DNA of 64,000 bases, from NCBI GenBank assembly GCA_963854735.1, contig OY978104.1, positions 186,001-250,000 of the forward strand. The letters are read 5' to 3'. The notes beneath the pieces are model-generated. The model had not been told where the DNA came from and did no database searches. It saw only the letters and a list, made by a program, of their open reading frames with translations. A program made the position numbers and the translations under genes. The DNA is from Marvania coccoides. Its lineage: Eukaryota > Chlorophyta > Trebouxiophyceae > Chlorellales > Chlorellaceae. How positions within the stretch are numbered: position 1 is the first letter of the stretch; the number at the start of each line of letters is the position of its first letter. This document shows, in pieces, positions 22,586-33,413 of the stretch.

Positions 22586-23740
22586 ATGGAACAGCAGCAG
22601 AAACAACCTGGAACTGCAGCATTGCAACATTTTTATGTCGCAGTTGGCACAGCAGCAGCGAAGATGGTGCGAATTTCGATATGCGGAGCAATATTAATAG
22701 TTGTATAAAGCACCAGGCCTTTTGAGGAGTTGATTTTCTTTCCGCTGAGATCACAATTTTTGCAGGGCTCCTTGATCGAACTTTTGCTTGCGCTGGAGTG
22801 CACTGGGCCGCTCAGCATGGTCATATGCTGTGGGTAAGACCTTGTCAAAACTGTAAAGGTACTCTCCTGCTCCCAGTTATCGTTATTAGTTCACATCCTC
22901 TTGGTGGCGGTGTTTGTCTGTTTCAGGTCTAGAGACGTGCTTGACGCAGTGGCAGTCGCCTTGCAGAGCCTCAACTCCCTCTCACTGTGGTGCTTGGTAC
23001 GCCTCCTTGCCGTGACCTTAGACTTCCATTTCCAAACAGCGCTGACCTTCCCCTTCAACTTGCATTGCATTGTGCAGCACTGCGACCTGTCCCAGAGGGA
23101 AGTCGACGCCGAGGTGCAGAGCTTCAGGCGGGCCTGCGAAGCAGTCGCAGCGACAAAATGCCGAACCGCCGCCGAGGTTGCAGCAGCAGCGGCAGCAGCG
23201 AGCGGCGATGATGGCGAAGAAGCTGCTGAAAACCCTACGAATGGCGGGTTTCCGCCGCTGTGCGCCTTGATTACCACTGACATTCCCTTGAGAGCTGTTT
23301 CTAAAGATTTCGTGCCGCTGGCGCCCACTTTGCTGATAAATTACGATATCCCCGTTCGCAAGGTCAGACTACGAAATGAAAAGCTGCCTTGGTACCAAAT
23401 TATTTAAACATTGTTTTACGATGAACAAATTGTTTAATAGTTGTTTTACGACTAACATTTTGCTTGCGTCATCTATCACACACGACGGCCAACCCTCTTG
23501 TTTCGGTAAATATTGCAAGTGGTTTCTCACGCTCGTTATTCTTTCAACTCCCAGGAGGATTATGTGCGGCGCATGGCGTCAGTGCTGGGCGGGAGGGCGA
23601 GGGCGGAGGGCCAGAGGCTGGCCATTTATTTCACAGAGGCCGGCCGCGTGGTGGAGCTGCAGCAGCTTGAAGGTTTTGCCGAGCGCGAGGTTAAAGAAAT
23701 GCCGGTACACGTGGCAGACGTGTTTCAGGGAGGAAAATAA
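22586..23740 (+). CDS. Divergent eIF4A-like protein with only the second RecA domain
   Basis: A 229-aa protein built from five exons: 22586-22666, 22766-22833, 22927-22996, 23078-23362 and 23555-23740. All have GT-AG borders and matching phases. It aligns by eye with the C-terminal half of eIF4A/eIF4A-III: LQHFYVAVG (family KQFYV), MVICCGSRDVLDAVAVALQSLN (VIFCNTRRKVD), HCDLSQREVDAEVQSFR (HGDMPQKERE), LITTDIPL, INYDIPVRKEDYVRR, and EMPVHVADVF at the end (EMPMNVADLI). The Walker A, DEAD and SAT motifs of RecA1 are absent. Motif V's ARGID core is lost and motif VI HRIGRxGR is replaced by RRMASVLGG, so ATPase and helicase activity are not expected. An Ala-rich insert of about 35 residues precedes LITTD. 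The start codon directly precedes the RecA2 boundary. The intact frames argue against a pseudogene. It may bind eIF4G or RNA, or do something new. Confidence 0.72.
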
Positions 23741-23970
23741 ACATGGCAGCTGCCGTGGGTATTGCAACTTTAAGGAATACACGTTTTATGCGAATCTTTT
23801 TGATATTTTTTGTGACAGCCGAGCTTTTTCTTTCAACACCCAGAAAAAACCTTTTGCTCATTACCACATTTTGTGATTCAAAGGTGTAGCTTACTATTGC
23901 AATTCAGTTCATGTTTTTAAACAATCATCAAAATTGTGTGTGTTTTTTTTTAAAAGAATTCAAAGAATTT

Positions 23971-25292
23971 TCAGTTATTGTCTGGCCGTCCTGATGGCCA
24001 AGTCACACCCATAACCCCCTGCAGCGCCGCGCGCACCCCTTCCAGCATCTTCGCCTCCTCCTCCGCGGCCGCGTTCTCCGCCAGCCCCGCCGCCTGCAGC
24101 ACCGCATCGCAATTTTCTTCCACTTGTGCCACCGTGAACATACCCACCAGTGTAGTCGCAATACCAGGGTTCGCCACAGAGTGCATCAACGCCAGCTTGG
24201 GGAGCTTGGCCTCTGCCACCGCTGCTGCCGCTTTGGCGGCTGCTTGCAGCTCTGCGGGGGCGGGATGCCAGGACGGGGGGCCCTGCGGGGTTAAAAGTCC
24301 CATGCACAGGGGGGATGCGTTGATGATGCCCACGTGTTTGGACTTGAGATAGGGGACGAGCGCCTCCAGGGAGGCGTCCGCCAGGGTGTGGTGGCAGTAG
24401 CTCAGCGCAACATCAACTGCACCGGGAGGGGCCCTGCAATTATTAAGAAACGGAATTCAGGTACGAAAGGTGCAATCCAACGACTTAAATATGCATATAT
24501 TAGAAGGCGCTTCAATTTCTTCAATAAAAATTTAGTCGCCGGTTTCTGAGCAGCAGCTCCATGCAAGTATTAAAAAAAACTAAAAATAAAAAAATGGCAA
24601 AGTCCCCCCCCCCAACACAAAAACACACTTGAATGTTTAAAAATTAAGCTCTCCTTAAGCTTACCTGTCTAGCACGTATTTGAAGATGGTCAAAGGCAGT
24701 CCCGTGATGCCTACATGCCTCACCAACCCCCTGCGCTTGAGCTCAGCCAGGGCCGGCAGCGTCTCCTCAACTATGAGATCCAACGACCCAAATTCGATGT
24801 CGTGGCACTGAATGAGGTCTACATATTCCAGCTGCAGCCGCTTCAGACTTTCTTCCACGCTGGCAGTCACCCTCGCAGCAGAAAAATCAAAGGTGTCTTG
24901 GCCGTAGCGTCCCACTTTGGTTGCGACGACGATTTGGTCGCGCGGGAGGCGTTTCAGCGCTCTGCCAAGCACCGTTTCGGACTTGGTGTCGCCGTAGAAG
25001 GGGGAGGTGTCGAAAAAATTGATGCCTCGTCGGAAGGCCGCCTCCACCGACCGAATGCCCTCCTCCTCGTCGATTGCCTGGGCAAGGCAGTACCATATAT
25101 CGATTTTAATGGATTGTTGGAATATATATACCTGTATTTGATGCGGAATGTGCGATGGAAGGAGCACTAAAAGTGTTAAATCACCTGAAAGACGCCACCT
25201 AGCGGCGAAGCGCCGAAGCCGATGATGGAAACCTCCAGTCCGGTGGGTCCCAAGGGACGCCTGGGGAGGGGAGGCGGCGATCTAGACGACAT
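23971..25292 (-). CDS. L-galactose dehydrogenase
   Basis: Aldo/keto reductase family enzyme oxidising L-galactose to L-galactono-1,4-lactone with NAD+, the penultimate step of plant-type (Smirnoff-Wheeler) ascorbate synthesis; cytosolic in plants. Exons: 25292-25185, 25077-24665 and 24433-23971; phases 0 and 2 agree; 327 aa, close to the Arabidopsis enzyme. Diagnostic blocks are VSIIGFGASPLGGVF, GINFFDTSPFYGDTKSE (catalytic Asp and Tyr), VATKVGRYGQDTFDFSA (Lys), YVDLIQCHDIEFGSLD (His) and VGITGLPLTIFKYVLDR. The tail VTWPSG matches plant L-GalDH. The start was chosen where the family begins; an upstream in-frame Met exists but adds a non-conserved stretch. Its 3' end faces the eIF4A-like gene. 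Confidence 0.94.
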
Positions 25293-25505
25293 TCTGACTG
25301 CGATGGGCGGAAAATTCCTGCTGAGATGGATGTGGATGCGATGTTTAATAATGCACGAGATGCGAGGCAACTTGTGCACAGCAGATGCGTGCATACGCGT
25401 GTTTTCTTGTTTTTATTTTTAATGTGCGATTCAACAGAAGTTGCAAGTCGAGCTCTTTCATTTGTGGCTCACCGCCGCCAGGTGGCAGCGCTGCAAAAGT
25501 TCGTC

Positions 25506-25510
25506 TTACA
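25506..25510 (-). terminator. Candidate TGTAA poly(A) signal for LPP-epsilon
   Basis: Minus-strand TGTAA 72 nt beyond the stop of the phosphatase gene. Confidence 0.4.
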
Positions 25511-25581
25511 AATTTAATCAATAAAATACAAATCGAAAAATAATTGCAACAGATTTGACCAGTGCGCTTTCCTCCTTCAAA

Positions 25582-26546
25582 TCAATGGCCACCCCTCAGT
25601 TCAGCAAACCACCTCCGCACGTTTTGAAAAATAAAAAACGCCACTGCTGCTCCCGTCGCCCCATACAGCCTCGCCTGCAGCTCCGTGCTAGCCACCACCG
25701 CCGGAATGGCCACGTCTCTGCCCAATAAAAACCACCCTGCAGCCACGCTAGCTCCTAAAAGCCAACCCACCGTCACCTGGCCTAAGGTGTGATAGCACAA
25801 CGCAACTCTCAGCCAAGTTAAAAACAGCCCTGCGGCCGGAACTGCGGCCACTGCAGCCCAAGAGAGCATCGAGCCTTGAAGAGCGGCGGCCTGTGAGCTC
25901 CACAGAGCAACGAACGTTGAGAGGTAGCCGAGACTGTTGGCGTGCGACGAGGGCATGCCTGGGTCTTTCTTCCTGGCGGTGGGGGGGCGGGACTGGTTGA
26001 TGGCCAGCTTGAGGAAGCGGCAGAAGGCGGCGGCGAGCACAGAGCCGAGGACCCACCTGAATAAAAGGAAAGGCGTCTATTGATTTTACATTGGCAAAAT
26101 TGAGCTGAAAATTGGAGAAAATGGTGTGCGCGATCCATTTATAGTCCAAATTATTTCCTTCACACTTGACAGCGTGCACAAGTGACAAAAAATGAAGGGG
26201 CGAAGCAACACGGTGAAAAAGCCATTGAGCAGTTCAGCACCCACCAAGCACAAACGAGGTCTCTGCGAGCGGCGAGCATGCCAAACACCGCTGCGCTGAC
26301 GACCCATTTGGTGGACTCGTTGATGGCGCTCAGGGTGGGGTGGGCGCTGCGCTGAGCAGTGACTTGTGGACTCTCGTCACCGCCATCGCCGCTGCTCAAG
26401 GACACGCCAGCACGGGGCGCCAGGCGCCGGCTGGTGCGGCGTTCCGCTGCGATGGCGCTTCGTTGGGGTGGTGCGTACGGAGAAAGAGCCCGTTTCTGTT
26501 TGAAAGTGAGAGGAACAACAACTATTGAAAATGCAACAACGCGCAT
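25582..26546 (-). CDS. Plastid lipid phosphate phosphatase, LPP-epsilon type (PAP2 family)
   Basis: Integral-membrane phosphatidate phosphatase of the PAP2 superfamily. In plants LPP-epsilon makes diacylglycerol in the plastid envelope. Exons: 26546-26245 and 26056-25582, phase 2, 258 aa. The first exon is Ser/Arg/Pro-rich (transit-peptide-like), followed by STKWVVSAAVFGML. The phosphatase motifs are KLAINQSRP (KX6RP), DPGMPSSHA (PSGH variant) and RVALCYHTLGQ (RX5HX3 with Gln at the usual Asp). The PSSH and Gln variants are the ones seen in plant LPP-epsilon. Hydrophobic spans follow and precede the motifs. The exact start within the transit peptide is uncertain. It is divergent from the RIX1-like gene. 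Confidence 0.83.
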
Positions 26547-26818
26547 TGGTGGGTTGCTGGCTACCTACTGACGGACATCGGTACTGCAATTGCTTTCATA
26601 AATAAAATGAAGTGAAAATGTAGCGACTTTGAGAGAAATTTGGCTCAACAAAAAATTTACCATCACCAATTGTAGTCTCTCTGCATTTAAATTAAATATT
26701 ACCAAATAAATATAACTGTGTGAAAAAAGAGCTTTCCGTATTGAACAAATGCATCTAGCAATGAGCACTCTCTGAAATATTTCGATTGAATCCCTCAAAC
26801 TTCATACGCTTTTTCATT
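26547..26818. other. Divergent promoter region LPP-epsilon / RIX1-like
   Basis: 272 bp of AT-rich DNA between two divergent start codons, a probable bidirectional promoter. No strong motif seen. Confidence 0.5.
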
Positions 26819-29390
26819 ATGGCGGAGGAAATCCTCGTCGATTACATATCTACATTGTTAAGATCAAAGACAAAAGGCGACTCAGTCACGCATGCAGCCT
26901 CGGTGCTGTCAGATGCCGCCTCCCTCGTGCGTCTGCTCGATGTCCGGCTCTCCGACCGCGAGGCCCCACTGGGCGAGCTGTGCACCAAATTCCTGGCCCT
27001 CGCTCAAGAAAAATCCCCCGTCCGCAAAGCCGCAGGCCTGCAGGCGCTGGTCGCTTTCGCCGCCGAAAGCAGCCGCTCCGCCTTCCTCTCAGGCTTCGCC
27101 ACGTGGGCAGCAGAGGCGCTGACCGCGCTCAGAGCCTGGAAATCGCAGCCCGAAGATGTTCTGGCGGCTTCTTGGGCCCTCTTGATGGCTATTTTTCAGC
27201 GCGTTGGCCGCCTTTTGCAAATTCCAGGCGTCCGCCGCGATGCCGCCCCTCTGGTCCCCAAACTCGCCGCTGCCTTCATCCAATCCCACCCACAAGGCGG
27301 CCAAACACCCCTCGCAGCTTTTCGCGCGCTGAATGCAGCGTTGTTGGCCCTTCCGGCGCCCTTCCGCAGCCAAATAAAAACTCTCGAGGCGCCGCTCGTG
27401 GCAGGCCTGCTGGGTCCCGACGCCGCGCCCGCCACCCGGCGCGCAGCTGCGGCGTGCTTCGCGGCGCTGCCACGAGCAGGTGGAGACGCGGAGGCATGGA
27501 GCGCAGCTTTCCAGCAGCTTCTGGCCACTGCCCACGCTCTCCTAGACCAAGCCTACCTCGGGTTGGAGCCTCCAGGCCTGATTGACGTCTGCAAATTGGG
27601 GCTGGACCCGCGCGCCGCACCCCTGCAGCCCCCTGCAGTGGCAACCGCCACAGAGAAGAAAGATAGCAGTGCTGTGATCGCTTACCTCACAACTTTCCAC
27701 CAACTTGACGCTGTGCTGCGCTGCCTGCAGACGCTGCTGCGCGCGCCGTTTCCCTCCCCCGTCCCGCTGCCTTCCTCCGGGGTCCTACTGCTGGTGACCA
27801 GGCTGCTATCGGTAGACAACGGCTCTTTAGTTGAGAGGTCCTCAACAGCGTCCACTGGAAAGCTGGCGGAGCTGGGGTTGCACCTGCCTGGCGCGCAGTG
27901 CGCGGCGTTTGCGGTGCTGCAGGCGCTGCTGGGCGCTGCTGGGGTGCAGTTCACCCCGCTGATGCTGCCAGCAGCTCGTCTCATCGGCGATCAACTGGAG
28001 AAAGTGGCGTGCAGCGGCACCGACGCGGCAGTGGGCGGAGCCGCTCCCGCCGCGAAGATTGCGCTGTACAGCGCAACGGTGGCGGTGTTGAGGGCGGGAG
28101 GAGGCGCTGCGGCGCGCGTGCTGGCGCCCAAGGTGCTCCTTTGTGCTTCGGCGGAGTTGTATGGAGTTTCGCAGCAGCAGCAGCAGCAGCAGCAGGGGGG
28201 CATGGGGGCGTTCAAACCTGCCCGGAAGAAATCAAGGAGGCAAGGGAAGAAGGGCGGGGCTGCTTTTGTGGCAGTGGAAGGCGAATTCGACAGAGGAGAC
28301 AATGCTGGTGCTACATCCGAGACGGTGGCCGCGCTGCGCACGCAAGCCGCGTTTCTGCAGGCTCTGGCCGCGTTGCTGGAGTCGGGGGCGGCGCTGCTAA
28401 CCCCGGCGCAGCGCGCGCGCGCGGACGACATCGCAGCGCACGCAGCAGGCACCGCTTTTTCTGCCGCCTTGGTGGCAAGGCAGGACGAAGGGGGACAGGG
28501 CGGGCAGCTCGCGGCGCTGCAGGAGGCTGCGCTGACAGCGCTGCTGGCGTCGGTGCTGGCGACAGTGGCTCACAGACCGCCCCATTTGTCGCAGGCGCTC
28601 GCGTTGTTCCGACACGGGGCAAGGCACCAGAACGCAAAGGTGGAAGCCACCTGCACCCACGTGAGTGCCCATGTTATGTAGTATTGCGTTTTAAATTCTG
28701 TTCAAGTCTTTTCCGAGTTTTAATTTTATCAAGGCAGTTTTTTATTAACCCTTGTTCTCCCGCTCACTACTTTTGCAGGCGCTGCTGTGCTGCGAGGCGC
28801 TGATGCACCCGCGGTCTCTGCCCCGCCCCGCCCCCATGGCCCCCGCGCAGCCAGGGGCTGGGCAGCTGGGCATGCCTCGCTTCTGGAGCTGGGTTGATGC
28901 TGAGGGAGCCAGTAGCTGGCACCAGCAGGCAGACGCTGCTGACGGCGGTGGCAGTGCCGATGTCTATGGTGAAGGCATGGAGAGTGAAGTGCAGCATCAG
29001 TACCTGAATGGAGGCACCGCAGCGGTTGAGAAACGTAGATCCAAACGCGGCCGAGAGGAGGCAAGAACGGGATTTTTTACGGGAGGGGCCGCTGATGGTG
29101 CAGCTAAGCCCATGGACACCGAAGAAGCGCGTTTGCAGCCTGCTTCAAAGGCGTTTGCTCCCTCGAGGCCTCTTTCTTCGGAGGCCGAGCCCACCACTGC
29201 TGCTGCAGTTCGCCCCTCCGCCCTCCCTCCAAAACAAGCTGCCCCCGCAGCCTCGTGGCAGCAGCAGCCTGTGGCCAAGCCCCCTCTCCCGCCGCTGCCG
29301 AGTAGCCGCGTTGGCGGTGACAGCAGCGGTGACGACGAAGATTCGTTGCCTGAGATCGATTCTGGAGAGAGCGGCAGCGAGTCTGATTGA
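26819..29390 (+). CDS. RIX1/PELP1-like pre-rRNA processing protein
   Basis: Helical-repeat protein of the Rix1-Ipi (PELP1-TEX10-WDR18) complex, which acts in ITS2 processing and late 60S maturation in the nucleolus and nucleoplasm. Exons: 26819-28660 and 28779-29390, phase 0, 817 aa. Exon 1 is a long armadillo-type alpha-helical array rich in Ala/Leu, with RIX1-like KAAGLQALVAFA and a poly-Q run (eight Gln) before a basic patch KPARKKSRRQGKKGG. Exon 2 begins with the family block CCEALMHPRS(L)P. It ends in an acidic tail (DDEDSLPEIDSGESGSESD) like those of plant RIX1 proteins. An in-frame Met at 26786 is less likely as the start. TGTAA lies 15 nt after the stop. Confidence 0.75.
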
Positions 29391-29714
29391 TCGAACTGCT
29401 TTTCTGTAAATGGCAAAAAAATACAATAGTACCCTGCGTAAAAAAAACCAAATGGTTTGGGAACTTTAATTAGAAAATAGAAGCGCTTGCTGCGGGAATT
29501 GATTGATATCATGGGCTTCGCCAGTTCTTATAATGCCAAATGGAGGTTCAGAAAGTCGTTTATTATTTCTCTCGAGCCAGTTTCGGATGATCCAGTAATC
29601 CGTGGTGCCTCCTTTCCAACATTTTTTTCTTGGAAGAGGATACCCATGTTACCGCCACAGATTTCATTAATCAACTCATTCTTATTTTGAACACCAATTA
29701 TAATCCCTTCCGCC
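29391..29714. other. Intergenic region
   Basis: 324 bp between the RIX1-like gene and the fasciclin gene on the same strand, AT-rich, holding 3' UTR and promoter. Confidence 0.5.
29405..29409 (+). terminator. Candidate TGTAA poly(A) signal for the RIX1-like gene
   Basis: TGTAA 15 nt beyond the stop; unusually close, so a short 3' UTR is implied. Confidence 0.4.
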
Positions 29715-30444
29715 ATGGCCCGCACTGCTGCTGCTGCTTTCTTCCTGGCTGCCCTGTTGGCCGTGGCGCTGCCTCTTGGTGAGAAAAAACTGGCAATTTT
29801 CAATTTGCGGATCAAAGCCTCCTACTCCCACAACCTGGCCTCAAAACGCCTAGGAGCTGCGTCAATATTGCTTTGCCCAACTCAAATCGCTCCACTAAAG
29901 GGCTTTTGTGCCACTCCCAAAAAATTGCTGGCACTAGCCCTGATTGTATCTGCCTTCTCTCTCCTCCGCAGGCCATGCTGCCTCAATCAGCGAGCTCCTG
30001 CAACAGAGCGAGGACTTCACCGTGCTGCGCCTGGCCGTCGAGGCTGCTGGCCTTCAAACCGCGCTTGCTGCCGACACCACCCCTCTCACCGTGTTCGCCC
30101 CCACCGACGCCGCTTTGACCGAGCTTCTTTCCCTGCAAGAAATCTCCGCAGAGGAGCTGCTGTCCGACACCGAGGCCCTTCAAGCAATTCTCGCTTATCA
30201 CGTCGTTGCCGGCGAGTACCCCTCCGCCTCCCTCCTGAACGGCCAAGTTCTGCAGACCCTGCTGCCCGGCACCACCATTGGCATTCTGAAAAACAGCACC
30301 GGCGTGTTTGTGGTGCCCTCCGGTGGCCCCGTTGCCAGGGTGGTCCAAGCTGACATCCAGGCTGACAACGGCGTCGTGCACGCCATCGACACGGTGCTGC
30401 TGCCGCTGATTGTGACCGGGGCCCCTGCCACGGAGTCGCGGTAG
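29715..30444 (+). CDS. Secreted fasciclin (FAS1) domain protein
   Basis: Single FAS1-domain protein, probably extracellular and involved in adhesion or wall structure. Exons: 29715-29778 (signal peptide MARTAAAAFFLAALLAVALP) and 29972-30444, phase 1, 178 aa. The FAS1 H1 box is TPLTVFAPTDAALTEL, the middle YH motif ILAYHVVAGEY and the H2-like end ADNGVVHAIDTVLLP, as in single-domain bacterial and algal members. No GPI-type hydrophobic tail is present, so it is likely secreted and soluble. A TGTAA poly(A) signal lies at 30648. Confidence 0.9.
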
Positions 30445-31449
30445 AGATTTATCTTCTTTGAAAAAATCCCCTTCATTTAGAGAAGAAGAGAAGAGAAAAA
30501 GAAGAGAGCGGGATTTGTTGAGTCATGGAGAAAAAAAACATGCCCAGGATTTGTTGATGTTGCTTTGTTTCTCTCCTGGATTTCAATGAATTTGATGCAT
30601 GCCCCATCTGTTTTCTATTTTTAAATATGCATATGCAAATTTAGTTCTGTAAATACAGCCACAAGAAAAGAATGCTCGAAACGAGGAAGAAAGAATGCCA
30701 CAAGTGATGCCCTCCTGCTGCAAGACCGCTAATACCGTTCATCGACGGGGTTCGTGGCTTTCATCTGAGAGCTCATATCGGTCCATGCTCCAAAACGATT
30801 AATAACTAGGCCATGCAGCAGCCGTCCGCTGCGGACGTAGCCAAATGCTTCCTCTCAGTCATGAAAGTGCTGCGCATTGACGTACCCCCCATGAACTGCC
30901 GCCGAAACTACTCCTCTCTTTGACTGAAAATATAATTTGTGATGGGAGCGCCTTACAAGTAGACGAAGGTTGAAAAGAACCGAACATGAACAACTTAAAA
31001 ACATGGTATAAACAGCAGTAAGCAATGCAGGGAGAGAAAAATAAGGAAGGGTTCACATTGGGGGTCAGGTGAGGTTGCTGCGGTGATGAGTGGTCGGCAT
31101 CTTTGCGGCCTGCTGCCAGCCAAAATGGCGGTAGGCCGTAAACAAAAATCTGAGTCCGGTTTGAGAGGTGAAGGGTGAATGAAGGAATGAAAAAACTGAA
31201 TAAAACGTCTGAACAAATTAATGTCATTAATGCAGTAAAGGGTCACGAAATTGAGGATTGAGCGGGGGCGTTCAGCGCTTAATAGGGCGGGCACCCAATC
31301 GAAGCATTGAAGGCAAAAATCGAAAAATGAAGGAAATCATGCAGCTCCTAAGCTCTGGACGGCAAACGGAACCAAGAGATGAGAAAATGAAAGCAAAAAG
31401 AAAGAAAGAAAAGGGATGAAGAATTAATATAAATGATTGCGAGTTTCGT
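30445..31449. other. Convergent intergenic region
   Basis: 1 kb of 3' flanks between the fasciclin gene and the first expansin-like gene; GA-rich simple sequence near 30480 and 31390. No gene seen. Confidence 0.5.
30648..30652 (+). terminator. Candidate TGTAA poly(A) signal for the fasciclin gene
   Basis: TGTAA about 200 nt after the stop in AT-rich DNA. Confidence 0.4.
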
Positions 31450-31929
31450 CTAAGCAAGGCTGCGTCCGCTGAGGGACTTGGTGATGGGGCGGCCGGTGCG
31501 GCAGTTGACCCACTCCCACACGATCTTCTTCTTGTCCCAGCCGTAGCCGGTGATGGCCTTGAGCGCGGTGGTGGAGAAGTCGACGGAGCCCTTGTTGCAG
31601 GCCCAGCTGGGGCACTGGTCCACGATCTTGACAATGATGGGCTTGATGTAGTGGCCGCGGGTCACCTGGCCCTTCATGCCGCGCGCCTTCACGCACATGC
31701 CGCAGATGCCCTTGAGCCCACCAACAGCATTCCAGTCGGCCTCATTCATAGCGCCATAATAGACCTGCCACCTCTTCTTCATCCTTCTGGAATTGAATTC
31801 GCACATGTTTTGGCCGGTGGCATCCATTTTATAGGGACCTGAGTAGGCGGTGGCCCAGCCGGAGTGCAGCTTGGCGGAGGCTTGAGCCAGGAAGGCCGCG
31901 AGGAGGATAGCCAGCGTAAGGAATTTCAT
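31450..31929 (-). CDS. Expansin-like secreted double-psi beta-barrel protein, copy 1
   Basis: A 159-aa protein with a signal peptide (about residues 1-19, ending AQASA) and one barwin/expansin-type double-psi beta-barrel. The core blocks are GWATAYSG, ICGMCVKARG, VKIVDQCPSWACNKG, VDFSTTALKAITG and IVWEWVNC. There are six cysteines and the Asp of VDQCP sits at the GH45/expansin position. There is no C-terminal cellulose-binding domain, so it resembles EG45-like/plant natriuretic-type proteins. A leader intron in the 5' UTR (about 31945-32133) ends 16 nt before the ATG. Role probably at the cell wall or in the medium; no activity can be claimed. It is the first of five paralogues in 10 kb. Confidence 0.85.
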   Translation of the reverse strand: MKFLTLAILLAAFLAQASAKLHSGWATAYSGPYKMDATGQNMCEFNSRRMKKRWQVYYGAMNEADWNAVGGLKGICGMCVKARGMKGQVTRGHYIKPIIVKIVDQCPSWACNKGSVDFSTTALKAITGYGWDKKKIVWEWVNCRTGRPITKSLSGRSLA

Positions 31930-31944
31930 GGTGCTGGAGTGCGT

Positions 31945-32133
31945 CTGCAATCAAGGCAAAATGTGGGTTTTCAGTTTGTTTCTAAGTTGCGCATACGCGA
32001 GAAAATTGCATCAAAATTGGCGATTATGAGAGGCAGCCCCCCCCCCATGTCTGACAAAAGCCAGTCACATTGCTCTTGCGAAAATTTGGTTGCCAGCAAA
32101 GAGCCTGGTTGCTGACTGGAATGGTTCACTCAC
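31945..32133 (-). other. 5' UTR leader intron of expansin-like copy 1
   Basis: Donor GTGAGT (minus strand, at 32133) and acceptor TTGCAG (ending 31945). All family members show an intron in the same place just before the ATG. Confidence 0.55.
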
Positions 32134-33413
32134 ACTACTAGATCAAATAATGGAGAAACTGCGAGGCTCGGGCGAGTGCAGGGGGCGGGCAAGTGTTGGG
32201 ATGCGGATGTGATCAACAAAAGTGGTTGAACAATAATGGCCGAATGCACACAAAATGTAATAATGTAATGAAGTTGCGAGCGCTGGCGGGGTGGCAGACA
32301 TAAACTTGCTGTTGGGTGTGGCGTAGTGCATTGCAAAACGTGTTGACAGACAGAAATTTGAATTGTGGTCAGCGCATGCACAGCGGGGTGACTGGAGCTG
32401 TCAGCAGCTTATAATGCAATGTCTCCAAGCTAATATTCATTAATACATCATAAACATCCCAAAGCTGGAATTTAAGCTAGCATGCCACTGCGATCTGCAG
32501 GCTACCTCAGAATTTGAATTGCTGTACAATTATGTTTTTTTCGCTGGTTCTTGGCATTTCAAAGTTGTTTTGCGTTATGGCAGCGTTTGAAATGCTGCAT
32601 TCGGGTTGGCTACCTTGCTTGGCAGCCGAAATTATAAGCAAGGGAAATGCTCCCTGTCCGGTCGGGGAATCAGCGGTGTTTATTGCATGCAGCTGATGAA
32701 TTTGCAGGCAAGCAGGCAACCGAAGTAATCGCAATATAAACGAATTGTGACCTACGGGCTGCTGCTTCTTAGCGTTCTTCCCCCAGAAAACAATGCAATT
32801 CAACCAAGTCCCGCCAACAGTTTTCGTAACTTTTGCGGCAGAGCAAATCCCTGGCTATTCTTCATATATTGTGTTACTTAGCGATATTTACAATATGGCC
32901 ATAAATAATTCTGAACCTCGTTGTGAACAAACTAGCGACGGAGAAAGCAAGAAAGCAGTAAAAAATGGAGGTGTCAATGCCGGTGGTGCGAAACGAGAGC
33001 TGCCCATTAACAACATGGCAGTTCACGACGTATACATTCAGAAGAGATGACGGGTGGGCGAGGGGTTTGAAGGGCGAGTTGTAAAAAAATAGCAAAAGAA
33101 AGAAGGAAAGAAGAAAGAAGAACCAATACTTCAATGACAAAATTAAATCAAGGCAAGCAATTGGGCACACCAACCCGTGGTGGTCAATCAACGTAGCAAT
33201 AAGAAACTCGACAATAAAGTTAAACGGCGGTGGGATGGATGAGACAAAAAGCAGCAGAATGGGAACTTCCAAAAACAAAGTGCATCGATGAAACGAAGGT
33301 GTCAACAGGTTATCAGAGCGATTGAAAAATGAAATATTGAAATTGTCGATATTTTAGTGAAGAGTCAATCAGAATGAAATAAAAAAATGAAAATGCTGTT
33401 GTATGAGTTAAAA
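32134..33413. other. Intergenic region between expansin-like copies 1 and 2
   Basis: Promoter side of copy 1 and 3' flank of copy 2. A TTATAA-type element on the minus strand lies near 32410, about 280 bp upstream of the leader intron. No other gene is supported. Confidence 0.45.

Noticed and set aside
26786..26818. Upstream in-frame Met for the RIX1-like gene
   Set aside because: It adds 11 hydrophobic residues in AT-rich DNA; MAEEILVDY is the better start.
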